Translations under genes and position numbers: made by a program
The notes under the pieces: model-generated
Told to the model about the DNA's origin: nothing
The model's input: the letters and a program-made list of their open reading frames with translations, nothing else
Database searches by the model: none
From: Cercophora sp. LCS_1
Taxonomy: Eukaryota > Ascomycota > Sordariomycetes > Sordariales > Lasiosphaeriaceae
Reading direction: 5' to 3'
Assembly (NCBI GenBank): GCA_036250225.1
Contig: JAPZLL010000013.1
Coordinates: 558,001-622,000 of the forward strand
Length of the DNA stretch: 64,000 nucleotides
Shown: one piece after another, positions 1 through 10,824 of the stretch
How the letters are laid out: every line of letters begins with the position of its first letter
Numbering within the stretch: position 1 is the stretch's first letter

Positions 1-214
1 AAGAAGGCCATCAAGGACGGCGGCGGCATGATCACTCACGAGTATCAGCTCATCAAGTAGGTTTATTTCCATGGATGCCGACACGTACAGTTGCTTACGC
101 ACAACCAGGGGCTTCGCCGCCAAGATGGGTGAGAAGGTTCTCGATACCGTTTCGGCCTGGGGGAAGGAATATAACGCTCTGGTCGAAGAGGACCAAGTTG
201 TTTCTGCGCTGTAA
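1..214 (+). CDS. Peptidase inhibitor I9 / Pbi2-like proteinase B inhibitor, 3' part
   Basis: The gene enters from the left edge, so its start lies outside the window. Exon 1..56 joins exon 109..214 across an intron at 57-108 (donor GTAGGT, acceptor CCAG), giving 53 visible residues. The joined protein reads ...GGGMITHEYQLIKGFAAKMGEK... . The GG-x-ITHEY-x-LIKGF pattern is the signature of the small I9 inhibitor domain found in yeast Pbi2 and in subtilisin propeptides. Without the intron the frame stops at once at a TAG (58-60), exactly where the family motif LIKGF would be cut, which supports the splice. Such proteins inhibit vacuolar subtilisin-like proteinase B in the cytosol and, in yeast, act in vacuole fusion (established for the family). 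The C-terminus (about 35 residues after LIK, ending VVSAL) is of ordinary length for the family. It could instead be an I9 domain on a slightly longer protein, since the N-terminus is not seen. Confidence 0.82.
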
Positions 215-1392
215 ATGGCGAAGTTGTCTTGGGGTTGAGTTGAACGAGCGGGGCAATCGGAGTCAGCGATACGGTCCCTTCATGAAAATGTTATGCTGGG
301 ACGAACTCTGGATAGACGGCGATACGGCGTTTGCGGCTTGGAACCCAGTGGGCAGACAGCTGCCTTGAGGATGGAGTGTCTATATCACATACTTATTTTC
401 AGTGAGAAATGGAACATGCTTTTTTGGATTCATGACCAAAACGTAGAATAGCGCTATTAAGGTCTGTGTGGCCTCACCCAACATCGCGGCTGTGACAAAG
501 AAGCCAACCGCAAGCACAGAATGAAGACGTATAGACCACACCGCCATCGGTACCCGGTCACCGCGTGGCTTGGACCAACAACTGTTTTGACACTCCGGAT
601 GAGCCCTGGCATGAGGTAACGGCAACACATTTCGTTATCATTCAACGGCAACGGCTAGGACAAGCTAACCAGCACTGGTGGGGATGGGGATCGCCCGCTA
701 CCGTCTTCTGGGCATTCGGAAACCAGCCCCGCAAGCCCCTGCAATCAGAACGGTGCCTGGGAGAAACGCGAAAAGAAACACCGATGGGCAGTCGGAGGCA
801 TTTAGGAGAATTAAGACCAATCTGCGCGGCTTATTGTGGCCGATATCGTCTGGAGGTTGACGTTCCTGAGCTCGAATCAGACATGGAAGCCGCTGCCCGT
901 CTCAAAAGGTGGAGGCTCAAGTCATGCAGGTGGCTGCAAACGCCGTGGACCCCTGTCATGGCTGACGTGGGGTGGGACGGGCAGGTCTAATCGATAACGA
1001 AGCCTGGGCGAAGCTTCCGCCGCTGCATGAACGAACGGCTGGGGGCGCACTGCAGATGGGAGACAAAATGGTCGAGAACAATGCGATTCTCACAGCCATA
1101 CCATAACAGCCTGCGCCGCGCAAACATGAAACAGAGGGCCCCCGGCCGAGCTTCCGAATAACCAAGTTTCACCTCATGTCGCCTTTTCAATAATCATGAA
1201 CCGCGTCTCCTTGCTGTTCTGACGCTGACTCTACGCAATCCTGGCACCGTGTTCTTCGCGTCCGACACTCGCATCCACCTACACCAACCCGCACTCGCTC
1301 GACATTACCACCCGATACCTGTACGCCCAACTCTTGTCTAACAGGACCGCACCGATACATAGTCGAGTCTCTCGACTCGGGTCTGTGTCACC
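215..1392. other. Intergenic region upstream of the Hook gene
   Basis: This 1.2-kb stretch lies between the I9 inhibitor gene and the Hook start. Open frames here are short, lack introns that would extend them, and have no recognisable domains. The last ~190 bases (about 1200-1392) are C/T-rich with repeated CTC and CACC runs, the usual look of a fungal transcription start and 5' leader. I see no tRNA, repeat or transposon. Confidence 0.6.
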
Positions 1393-4061
1393 ATGACGCA
1401 GTTCACCACCTCCACGCAGGCAGCGCTCCTGCGATGGATCAATACTTTCGAGACGAGGCGCAGAGCCGCAACTCTAGCGGACCTGCAAGATGGCATTGTG
1501 CTGGGTCAGGCGCTCGAGCAAATGCTAATGCCGCAGTTCCAGAGCTCGAGCTTGATCCAAAGCCCGGCGTCACGGGAGGAAAATAAGCAAAATCTCGAGA
1601 CAGTATACCGCGGTTTGGCAAGTTTCCTGCGCGATGATAATCCCCATCTCGCGCCTTCGCCTTCCGAGTTCCGCGCCATTGCCGAGAATCCCGACGATAA
1701 CGCCATGTGCGAGTTTCTCTCCGCCTTTCTGTCAGCGGCCTGCCTCGGAAGTTTGTCAAGGACGTACGTCCCGACGGTCATGTCGCTCGATAAGGTTACG
1801 CAGGGAGAGATAGCCAAGATCATCAGCCAAAAGACACAGCTAAAAGCGGAACGGGAAGCCAAGGAGCTTGAGGATGGCCAGGCCCAGGACGACCTTGCTG
1901 TCCACGCAGCTCGCGACCCGGCGCTCATGGAGGAAGAGCTGGACCAACTAAGAGAAAAGTACGAGGTGCTGAGAAGGCAAAATGCCGACCTACAAACCAG
2001 GATCGATAAGTTGCTTGATACCCGCGAAGCTGTCCTTCACGATCTGCGTGTCACTCAGGATGAGCTCACCGCACAGAAAAAGGCCAGGGGCACCGATGCA
2101 TCCAATGCAATCAGGGACCTGCGAAATGAAATCCGTGATAAAATGACCGAGATTGACCGTTTGGAAGATTTGCACGAGAAGGAGACTTTACGCGCCACAA
2201 GGCTCGAGAAGGAGAACGAAGGGCTCAGGGTAAAAGCCGAAAAGCTTAAGGACCTCGAGGACAAGGTTGCCGTACTTGAACACGAAACGAAGCAGCAACA
2301 GCAGCAGATCAAGGGCTTGGAAAATTACAAGAAAAAAGCACAGGACCTGACCGTTATTCAGCAAAGAAACCGGGTTCTCGACGAGCAAATTGTGCAGCTT
2401 GAGCAGGACCTAAGAGAGCTCGAAGACGTCAAGCTCATGAATAGGAGGCTGCAGAAGGAGATCGAAGAGAAATCGCGGGTTCTGGCCAATAACGAGCAAG
2501 AGATCATCTACACGATTCAGTCGAAGAGCGTTCTTCAAGATGCCAACGAGGAGCTGAAGAGGAGAGTGGAATTCCTGGAGACCAGACGCCAGATGGACGA
2601 AAGCACCATCAAGGAACTTCAAGATCAGGTCCAGCTTGGCGGTATACCACAGGTCGGCTCCGAAAGCCCTGGCCCAGGCACCTCCAATTTCAATCTAGAG
2701 CAGGAACTGGACTCTACATCTGACCCAATAGTCGCCTACCGGGTAGAGATCTCGCGTCTCAAGGCCGAGAACACGGTGCTGCGTAACAACATGGCAGTGG
2801 GCTCGGAGAACGAGAGGCTACGGAGTGAGCTCGAAAGTGCCAATCAAAAAGTCGACTACTACCGTCTGCAATCGTCTGAGGCACTGGAGAAACAGGCTGT
2901 TGCCCAGGATCAAATTCAGGCCCTCATAAGCAATATGGCGAGCGAAGAGTTAGTTCCAATCACCATAAACAGATCGACGGGGGTGCTGACTCTATGTGTT
3001 TAGGACCGCTGCGTTTATCAGAATGCGTCGTGATCTTCTCGATGCAACCCAGGAACTCGAGGCCTACCGAAAGAAGGTTCTTGACCTCGAACGGGGGACA
3101 GCGGATAAGGAGCGAGAGCTCTTGCAGTTCAAGACTGATCGTAAGTAATGTTCTTGAGAGGGTTGTAGCATGCTAACGAGGTCCAGTCAATGCCATCGGG
3201 GAAGAGCAGACATCGGCACTCGCTGCTTTAAAGACCTCTGACGAGCTGATCTCAGACTCTCTCAAGCGAGAGCTTGACGCTACTCGCAAACAGCTTACGC
3301 AAAGGACATTTGAACTCAACGAGACTAAGGAGCAGCTGATGGGTGCATTGGTCTCGAAGGACAAGATTCGCAAGCAGCTCGACGATGTGGCGGCTTCAGC
3401 TCCCAACGGACAGCAAACCCCTGAAGATGCGCCGAAATCTCGAAAGGAGGATGCCGAGAAGATCGAGAAGCTTAAGACAGCTCTGCGGCAAAAGATCGAG
3501 GTAAGCAATCCTGGTGGTTTGACATCCAAACATATCCGAGGCCTAGGCTCCAACGATCCGCCAAATGCCAGCTATCCACTCATCGTCATTTCATGTCACA
3601 AAATACGGGGATGAAGCTTACGTTTCCCAGCAACTCGAAAAATCCGAGCAAGAAAAGTACGACCTGCAACGTCGGGTCAAGATTGCCGAAAGTGGAGGGG
3701 CACACGCAGCACAAAAGGTACGTCTTGGCTGTCCATTTCTTGTAGTTCACATCATCGCGATAACATGTGATGGTTCTGTGACACTCCTATCCCACGCCAA
3801 CGTGGATCTGTGGAGCTAATACGGAGGTTCCAGGCTACCTATGACAAGGAGATCAAAACCTTGCAGCGCGAAAACACGATGATAACAACGGCGTGGTACG
3901 ACATAACTAGCCGTCTACAGAGTAACCACGTCGTTCTCCAGCGGAGACAAGACGCCCCCAGGAGTTGGTTGAATAAGCAGAGACAGATGGTAAATGGTGA
4001 GTTATCTCCGACTAACTGCCATTGACATGAGCTAAGCGTCGCAGCTACGCCTCGGAGATAG
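1393..4061 (+). CDS. hookA: Hook-family dynein adaptor (CH domain plus coiled coil)
   Basis: Six exons: 1393..2948, 3004..3140, 3187..3500, 3631..3717, 3834..3996, 4045..4061. All phases agree, giving 757 aa ending MVNATPRR. Residues ~8-150 form the Hook N-terminal calponin-homology-like domain (LLRWINTF and the DLQDGIVLGQAL stretch). From ~150 nearly to the end the protein is long heptad-rich coiled coil. In Aspergillus HookA and Ustilago Hok1 this family links early endosomes to dynein (and kinesin-3) through a C-terminal cargo-binding region. The first exon alone would end at a TAG inside intron 1 (donor GTTAGT at 2949), so the short reading is an artefact. Introns are 46-130 nt. The ATG at 1393 follows a pyrimidine-rich leader and begins directly at the domain. 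The gene symbol is transferred from A. nidulans by domain architecture. Confidence 0.88.
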
Positions 4062-4893
4062 GGGCTCGAGAATGCGTAGTTTTCGTCTTGCCTCAACACG
4101 TCTTCGGTATTGCTAGCGCTCTTTTGTATCAGGGATTTGCCTAGACGATGACAGGCATAGCGTAGGTATGCATAGCGCAACGGTGGGAGATTCATTCGCT
4201 GATGCCTCGTTTCTTTTGTGTTGGATGCATAACATCATGGCATGGTGTGGGGATTGGCTTGTGTGGCCTTTTTTTTTATTTCAGATATAGAGCTCTGCTT
4301 TTTCACACAACCATTATAATCAGGGGCGCGCTGCGCTATTCGATTCAACGGCACTGGATGCTGGTTGGGAGGTTGTTTGTTTTTTTTTGGGTCGAGAACT
4401 GAATACCCAATCGCAGGAGGCAGGATACCTAGTCGGTGGTCGTTGCTTTGAGAGAATTGATGGAGCTGAACAACGTCGATCATACCATCGTCACAGTGAG
4501 GCGCTTTGCTTTGCTGATGAATTACATACATACACAGGGCGTGAGTCGAAGGGCAGCCACCCAATCCCCCTCGACACATAGGTGATACAAGTTTTGTTGT
4601 TGGTTTTCACTTCCATCGATCTCCCCATCCCCGCTTCCACAATGCCTGGCCGATCTAGCGTACACGGCCACATCTAAGAACCGGATTCCCTTTATTTTTG
4701 AATTCGTCCCATGGAACCCAGTTCCTGCTTTTTTTTGCAAAAGACCCCAGCCCGACGCCGAACCAGAATCCACTTAAACATTAGCCCGTCGGCCCCGGTG
4801 CTGCACCCAAGCCAGCCGGTGGCATATCTACCACGACTTGCTAAAGAAGAGTACCATAGCCAGTTCCTCGGGCCGCAAATCGGCGCCCATCCT
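4062..4893. other. Convergent intergenic region between hook and adk1
   Basis: Both flanking genes end here (hook on +, adk1 on -), so this ~830 bp should hold two 3' UTRs. It contains T-runs (for example 4267-4277 and 4378-4389) and no coding pattern. The open frames read across it have no domain content. Confidence 0.55.
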
Positions 4894-5945
4894 CTACGAG
4901 CGGGCGGCGAGCTTGTCGAGGAGGCCGCTACCAGCCGCACCGGCCTTGGCCTTGTCGCCGTCAAAGATGGCCAGCAGGCTCTTCCACACCTGGCCGGGCT
5001 CCTGACTGGCGTCAATCCCCTTCCAGATGCCCGTCTTTTGGTAGTAGTCGACCACAGGGGTCGTCTGCTTGTGGTAGGTCGCCAGACGCTTCTTGAGCGC
5101 CTCAGCATTGTCGTCGCTGCGCTGCACGAGCGGCTCGCCCGTGATGTCGTCGGTCATGGGCTTCTTGGGAGGGTTGAAGGTGGCGTGGTAGGAGCGGCCG
5201 CTGGCGGGGTGCACCAGACGGCCGGTGATGCGCGCGACGAGCAGGGAGTCGTCAATCTGAAGCTCAACCGCGTGCTGCAGGGGACGGTTGCGCTCGCGCA
5301 GCATGGAGTCGAGGCCCTCTGCCTGGGGGACGGTGCGGGGGAAGCCGTCGAGGATGAACCTTGTGTGGTGGCCGTGTTAGTCGCTTGCTCGCTGATCATG
5401 AGGGGTGCCAGAGAGCCACATACCCGCCCTTGCACTCAGGGTTGTTGTCGAGCTCCTCCTTGATCATACCAATGACAATATCGTCGCTGACAAGACCGCC
5501 GGCGTCCATGATCTTCTTGGCTTCCCGGCCGAGGGGCGTCTTCTTGGCGACCTGGGACCGGAGCATGTCACCGGTGGCCTGGGACGAGTGGAGTCAGTAA
5601 ATAACGAACGAGCGATTTCCGCAGCGAGCTCGCTGCTGGGCCAATTGGCTCACCAGATGACAGCAGCCAAACTTCTCTTTAATCTTGGGCGCTTGTGTGC
5701 CCTTGCCTGTGTGGTAGCGCAGCCCGTCGGTTAGCCTCGTCGGTTCTTGCGAGCACCTCCGCCTCTCACACGAGAATAACTGGTTCCGTACCGGCACCGG
5801 GAGGGCCGATGAGCAGCATGCGGAGCTCCTCGGCCGTCTGGGGGGCACTGCCGCCGAATTGCCTCTTCTCCAGGGCCTGTATCCGGCCGTCGAGCTTGTC
5901 GACAATGCCCTGGAGGCGCTTAACTTCGTCCTCAATGAAGCCCAT
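4894..5945 (-). CDS. adk1: Adenylate kinase (cytosolic/intermembrane-space type)
   Basis: Four exons on the minus strand, read 5945..5792, 5706..5654, 5578..5424 and 5359..4894 (275 aa). It catalyses ATP + AMP = 2 ADP. The Walker A loop GPPGAGKGT (residues 47-55) is split by intron 1, whose donor lies within the codon for the second-last Gly. Downstream are ATGDMLR (AMP-binding), GFILDGFPRT (P-loop kinase core) and a long-type LID with HPASGRSYH and NPP. This is a 'long' adenylate kinase such as yeast Adk1, with an N-terminal extension of about 40 residues. The start MGFIEDEV is the first in-frame ATG. The family acts in cytosol and mitochondrial intermembrane space (known), and the N-terminus here is not a strong targeting peptide. 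Introns are 85, 75 and 64 nt, with good acceptors. Confidence 0.95.
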
Positions 5946-6835
5946 TTTTGCGACTGGCGGAAAAAAAAACGACCTGACCAAGGTCTTTCGGGAGAGGAAC
6001 CGAGAATCGGAAGAAAAGGAGAGCGAGCGAGGGTAGGGTCGCGGGAGAAGACCGAGGGGGAATTGGGCCTCGGGTTGAAGGGGAGGATGGGAGATGCGTA
6101 AAAGAAACCGGAGATGTTGAAGGTTGTTGGGGCGACTGGCGATTTTTTTAGAGCGCGGTTTCCAGGCTGGAATGGCAAGGGTGCAGGGAACAGGTTGCGA
6201 CACCGCAAGCCGCAACAACGCCAGGTGCAGCGGGCTTTTGGGCACTATGGGGCGCGTGCACGCTCGGGAATCGCTTCAGATGGGATTTGACATTTATCAT
6301 CTATCCGATTTGTTGACTATCGCTATTTCTCTTTCCGTTCGTTTGGTTTTCTTGAGCCCTGCATCCGACGTAATTGATGAGCAGCCCCTATCCCAAATCC
6401 TGCTGCGTCCCAGTCCAGCAGCTTCTGAGTGTGTGGTGTGCCACGCATGCGCAGGCAGCTGATGACACGGCATTCAAGTTCCTGTCCGCCGAGGTACCTT
6501 CGGGGCGAGAGCTCTCGGCGCCGCAAATCAACAAGCTCAATGGCGCGAAACCGGCAACTCGGGTGAATGGACGGTGCAGCGAGGGTGGAGACTAGCACGT
6601 GGGGTACGTCACTGTCGGCCCTAACCCTGGTCATGCTTGTGCTCGACGATCTCGGCGTAAGGGAGACAATTCAACAATGCTTGAGTTCAATGATGTATGA
6701 TGTTGGCCCCGGTTCCATCCGTCCTAGTCTCAAACGCCAAATCAATGCTAGGTACAATCAATAAGTCTTCGGGGAGGATTCAGGACTAGACATCCCTCCT
6801 TTGTGCCGGACAGTGGCCTGGGAAGAGCTTACGGA
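5946..6835. other. adk1 promoter region and 3' flank of the next minus-strand gene
   Basis: About 890 bp. The part next to adk1 (5946-6120) is A/G-rich on the + strand, that is C/T-rich in the sense of adk1, as expected for its leader and core promoter. The rest shows no coding pattern, RNA gene or repeat that I can support. Confidence 0.5.
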
Positions 6836-7591
6836 CTAAGTCTTCGCGCTCCCGGGCACACTGGTTGGCGCAGAATCCCCATCTCCATCACCCCAGACGT
6901 CCTTGCTCTCCTGCTCAACTGCCCTCATGGCTGTGGCAACCTCCTCCAGCCGAGCTACCACATCCAACACTCCCTGGTTGACCCTTTGGAAGTAATGATC
7001 ATTGGCCTCTCGCCTCTTCCTGGCGAGCAGGATGTCCGCCTCGGTTTCCTGATTCAGCCTGGCGCCCAGCTTCTCACCTCCCGCACCCATCCCACTGCTG
7101 CCCGGCCTTCCACTCCCCGTTCCCGCTGTGCTCTTTGCTCCATCCGTCCCCGTGACAGCTTCACTCTTGCCCCCTCCCTCGGCTCCCTCCGCAGCGGTGG
7201 ATCCGGACTTGTTATGTCCGCCGACCGTCTCAATGGCGTCGTCTGCCTCGCTCCGCGCCCACGCCTGTGCAAGCGCGATTTGAGCCGTCCGCAGCTCACT
7301 TAGCTTGCGCTCATGATCCGGCCCAAATACACGCGTGCCTCCGCTGGCCGAAAGCTCTACCTCCTCGAGCGTCGCCTGCATCTCGGCCCAGAGCGCATCC
7401 GTCCTATCAGTTGCGCGTGTGGATTCGCCGCGAGGCAGCTGTATCGGGAGGTTGAGGTTGAGAGTTGGCGGAGCATTACCGGTCCTCGGACTCTGCGGGG
7501 AGACTCCACCCCGTCCGGCAGCTACGGAGGACGTGATGGCCCCGCCCCGACCGGCGGCGGGGGTGGTTGTGGTAGAAAGACCGGGCGCCAT
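6836..7591 (-). CDS. Conserved-looking coiled-coil protein of unknown function
   Basis: Single-exon minus-strand gene, 251 aa, starting MAPGLSTTTT. I do not recognise the family with certainty. Residues 1-60 are low-complexity (T, G, P, S). About 65-115 form an amphipathic helix region (LWAEMQATLEEVEL, then LRTAQIALAQAWARSEAD). About 120-170 is a Gly/Ser-rich linker. About 175-235 is a second charged helix (ILLARKRREANDHYFQRVN, then VARLEEVATAMRAVE). Two helical blocks separated by a disordered linker suggest a small coiled-coil subunit of a larger complex; this is inference only. GC-rich third positions and a regular helical pattern argue that it is a real gene. An upstream exon cannot be excluded, because no strong start context distinguishes this ATG. 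It lies tail-to-head with adk1 on the same strand. Confidence 0.65.
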   Translation of the reverse strand: MAPGLSTTTTPAAGRGGAITSSVAAGRGGVSPQSPRTGNAPPTLNLNLPIQLPRGESTRATDRTDALWAEMQATLEEVELSASGGTRVFGPDHERKLSELRTAQIALAQAWARSEADDAIETVGGHNKSGSTAAEGAEGGGKSEAVTGTDGAKSTAGTGSGRPGSSGMGAGGEKLGARLNQETEADILLARKRREANDHYFQRVNQGVLDVVARLEEVATAMRAVEQESKDVWGDGDGDSAPTSVPGSAKT

Positions 7592-8129
7592 GGTTGCAGC
7601 ACCGGTGCCGGTCCCAGGGAGTGATACGTAAGAGCCTGCAGCGGAGGAAGGTATGGCCTTTGATTTCCCCTTGTCAAGTTAGAGCATGACTACATCTTCT
7701 CATGTTAGTGCCTCGGGGGAGAGTGTGATGATGATTTGGTCCGGCATTCCTTGCTCAACTTGAGTTTGATGCGGATGAGAAGCGGTGATGAAGGGCGATA
7801 AGATATGCATTTGGCGAGGTTAAGCACTTTTAGGGGATGTGCTCCCCACACTTTTCCCGCCCCCCAATTTGCGGCCTGAGGCTGAAACTCCACCCCACCC
7901 AATCGCACGGCTAGGGCTTTCTCACCCTACTGCAGAATTTCGGTTGCAGGCAAAAAAACCAACGACTCCAAAGCGAACTTTCCGAAGCACAACCAGAGTC
8001 GGCGATCGCACAATAAACCGGTATGTACCCCCGCCTTATTGGCCCGCAGCACTGAGTCCCCGAAAATACACGCCGATTGTTTTTTCTCGATTTCGACGAC
8101 ATCAGTGCTAATCTCGATTTCCAGCAATC
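7592..8129. promoter_or_regulatory. Divergent promoter region of the coiled-coil gene and rps23
   Basis: About 540 bp between two divergently transcribed genes. Near 7908-7922 is a TAGGGCTTTC-like element, reminiscent of the telobox-like motifs at some fungal ribosomal-protein promoters (weak, inferred). A candidate 5'-UTR intron acceptor lies just before the rps23 ATG (GCTAAT branch-like sequence at 8108-8113, then TTTCCAG at 8119-8124). Confidence 0.4.
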
Positions 8130-8795
8130 ATGTCTGGTGGAAAGCCCCGTGGTCTCAACGCGGCCCGCAAGCTGCGCAACAACCGTCGCGACCAGCGCTG
8201 GTCCGATCTCCACTACAAGAAGAGGGCTCTCGGCACTGCCTTCAAGTCCAGGTACGACGCGAACACCGACGATCGAGATGGGAACAGGATTGGGGGACTA
8301 ACGTGTGGATAGCCCCTTCGGTGGTTCTTCCCACGCCAAGGGAATCGTTCTCGAGAAGGTCGGCGTTGAGGCCAAGCAGCCCAACTCTGTACGTCCGCTC
8401 CACGAATTCTTCGACCGAATCGCATCTAACAATCGACGATAGGCTATCCGAAAGTGTGTCCGTGTCCAGCTCATCAAGAACGGCAAGAAGGTTACTGCTT
8501 TCGGTACGAACCCCGGCGCGAGGCAATATGCGATCCGAGATAGAATTCGAACTAACGTTTGAATAGTCCCCAATGACGGTTGCTTGAACTTCGTCGATGA
8601 GAACGACGAGGTCCTCCTCGCCGGTTTCGGTCGCAAGGGCAAGGCCAAGGGTGATATTCCCGGTGTGCGGTTCAAGGGTCAGTTTCCCACCGGTTTCGGC
8701 CAAAGTTTATCGCTGACTCCCCCACAGTTGTCAAGGTCTCTGGCGTCGGTCTGCTCGCTTTGTGGAAGGAGAAGAAGGAGAAGCCCAGATCATAA
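8130..8795 (+). CDS. rps23: 40S ribosomal protein S23 (uS12)
   Basis: Five exons: 8130..8251, 8313..8388, 8443..8503, 8567..8677, 8728..8795. They encode 145 aa, the same length as yeast Rps23. The protein starts [16 protein letters not shown], contains [30 protein letters not shown] and GRKGKAKGD, and ends KEKKEKPRS, so identification is essentially certain. It sits at the decoding centre of the small subunit. The conserved Pro of KQPNSA is the residue hydroxylated in other eukaryotes (established; not visible here). Four short introns (50-63 nt) in 438 coding bases is a high density, usual for ribosomal protein genes in filamentous fungi. Every splice junction is confirmed by the ultra-conserved protein, which makes this gene a good calibration of the intron signals used elsewhere in the window. 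Confidence 0.98.
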
Positions 8796-9040
8796 ATTCG
8801 GGGCGGAACGGGAAAAGTCACGGTTGGGCATGCGGAGTCTACGAGGCAATTTTACATTGGCATTGCACTTTTCGGGTTGAGGGATACTCTCATGGTAGAC
8901 ATGGTCCGGAAAATCAGAGATCATTGAACCACAGAAACCTGCCTGGGAACTGGCGTCTTGTGATTAAGCGGTGCGTTGCCACGGGGCACGGGATCGGTCT
9001 ATGTACGACAGGGCTCTATGCTACACGAATCTTACAGTCT

Positions 9041-10255
9041 CTATAAACACCATGCCGAGTCCTTCCCAGTTTCCTCAGTTTGCGTGTATCGTACGAGATA
9101 GTCGGCCGCTAGACCAAGGCTAACAACGCCCCCAGTCAGCCAACACCCATTGACAAACCACCACCAACAATCCTTAACGCTCTTCAGGTTCACCCTCTTG
9201 ATCATGACGCCCAAAGTCACCAACGCCCCTCCACAGCTCCCAATGAAGAAGGCCGGCCCAGCCCCCGTGGCCAGACCCGCCCCAGCCAACAACGCAACCT
9301 GCGTCACCGCCAAACCAGTCAACACCTGCTTCGTCTCCTTGTCATGCTTGAGGGCAATGCTCTTGATCCCAGCCTTGGCATCATCCTTGATATCCATATG
9401 CGCATAAATCATGTCATACAACACCGTCCACGCGATATTCGACGCGTACAGCAGCCCAACCGCTGTCAAGGCCGCGCTATTAGACAGCAGATCAACCCCC
9501 AGCGCAGGGAACCCCATGATTGCTCCCCATGAGAACGTCAAACCCAGCACAAACTGAGGGTAGTACGTCACCCGCTTAGCGAGCGGATACATGGCCACAA
9601 ACAGCAGGCTTGGCGTCGCGTACCAGAAGCACGAGAATGGGAACTGGAGGAGAATCCCTAGCCCTGCAAGCAGCTGAGTCCCCGTAAAGACAATACCCTG
9701 GAACGGGGTGATGGCGCGTCGGGCTATGGGACGGAATTTGGTTCGGGTGACGTGCGGATCAAGGTTGCGGTCCCAGAGGTCGTTGATGGCGCACCCTGCT
9801 CCGCGCATGATGATGGCGCCGCCGAAGAAGAGGAGGGATGTGCTGAGTACGGCGGTTGGTGTGGCCATGGGAACAGCGAGGGGGGCTGCGAGGAGCGTTG
9901 ACCATAGACATGGGAAGTAGAGGTAGTAGGAGCCGGACGGTTTGTCGAGGCGGATGAGCTCGGCGTAGGGAACCCATGATGCTGGGAGGAGGGAGAGGAG
10001 GCCGGTTTGAGGGGGTTTGTAGACTTCTGGGACTGGCGGCGTAGATGTTGAGATGGTGGTGGTGGAGAGGACTTTGGAGGTTGCGTGGTAGGGGACGCAT
10101 TGGAGCAAGCGGGTGTAAGTGCCTTGGGCGAGGAGGCGTGGTGTTGAGAGATTGGAGAGCTTAGGGGAGGTCAGTGTGGGTAGTCGCGGGCCTTTTGCAT
10201 TGCGGAGGAGTGACCTCCTCGTGGAAAGGCTGAGGAGAGAGCGAGTGGTGGTCAT
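9041..10255 (-). CDS. coq2: 4-hydroxybenzoate polyprenyltransferase, mitochondrial
   Basis: Intronless, 404 aa. UbiA-family membrane prenyltransferase that attaches the polyprenyl tail to 4-hydroxybenzoate in ubiquinone synthesis at the mitochondrial inner membrane. Residues 1-~60 are rich in R, S, T and L with almost no acidic residues, a typical presequence. The first Asp-rich motif NDLWDRNLD is at 158-166 and the second, DMIYAHMDIKDD, at 281-292; these bind Mg-prenyl diphosphate. About eight hydrophobic segments lie between ~115 and 395. RLDKPSGSYYLY (102-113) matches the family's first conserved block. The C-terminus continues past the last helix with a short polar tail ending DSAWCL. It is divergent from the JmjC gene at 10825 and convergent with rps23. 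Confidence 0.95.
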   Translation of the reverse strand: MTTTRSLLSLSTRRSLLRNAKGPRLPTLTSPKLSNLSTPRLLAQGTYTRLLQCVPYHATSKVLSTTTISTSTPPVPEVYKPPQTGLLSLLPASWVPYAELIRLDKPSGSYYLYFPCLWSTLLAAPLAVPMATPTAVLSTSLLFFGGAIIMRGAGCAINDLWDRNLDPHVTRTKFRPIARRAITPFQGIVFTGTQLLAGLGILLQFPFSCFWYATPSLLFVAMYPLAKRVTYYPQFVLGLTFSWGAIMGFPALGVDLLSNSAALTAVGLLYASNIAWTVLYDMIYAHMDIKDDAKAGIKSIALKHDKETKQVLTGLAVTQVALLAGAGLATGAGPAFFIGSCGGALVTLGVMIKRVNLKSVKDCWWWFVNGCWLTGGVVSLGLAADYLVRYTQTEETGKDSAWCL

Positions 10256-10824
10256 GGTGAACCTTGAGGGCTGAGGAACCCGAGATAGCTGTGAGAATGA
10301 GCGACTGAAGGATTTAAGCTGAGACCTCTGTGAGTGAGAGGGACCTCCGCCACAAGGTATGAAACGCCCACCAGAAAGCCCGGAATTTTCTCACGACTGC
10401 ATTATATCCAACTACCTCGGTTGCCCTCCAATCGATGTTCGGTTGCAGCATGAGATCGGATTCAGATCTGGGTCCAAGTCAACACCAAAATTGTTCGCTG
10501 ACAGGGATTTGGTAGGTCAGCGCCACACTTGTTCAGCCCCACTTTCGCCAGCGATAAGATAGACAAGAGCTTGCGCCATACTTCTTGCCGTGTGAAGGCG
10601 CCACTACATCCCACCTGCTTGCCGGCGCGTTGCGCGGCGCTCTTGATTGCCAAGCGCGACGAGCACCCCTCAAAGAATGTGCTTCCCAACAGCTGCGCTT
10701 TTCCAATTCTCGCCGCGCATGGCAATTTGAATGATGGTAACAAGCCTATCGAATCCCTGCGAAGTGTCGCCATCCCAAGGCAGAATTGCAGAGTCGAGCA
10801 AAGCTCGGCTCTGCGCCCGAAAAG
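10256..10824. promoter_or_regulatory. Divergent promoter region coq2 / JmjC gene
   Basis: About 570 bp between two divergent start codons. No TATA-like element stands out. The stretch directly before 10825 is mixed-sequence leader. I see no RNA gene or repeat. Confidence 0.45.

Noticed and set aside
3501..3630. Alternative reading of hook intron 3 as coding (open frame 3339-3614)
   Set aside because: The + frame through the intron ends in a stop and lacks the coiled-coil heptads that resume exactly at 3631.
4711..5463. 250-codon open frame on + opposite adk1
   Set aside because: It is the antisense shadow of the adenylate kinase exons; the family motifs are all on the minus strand.
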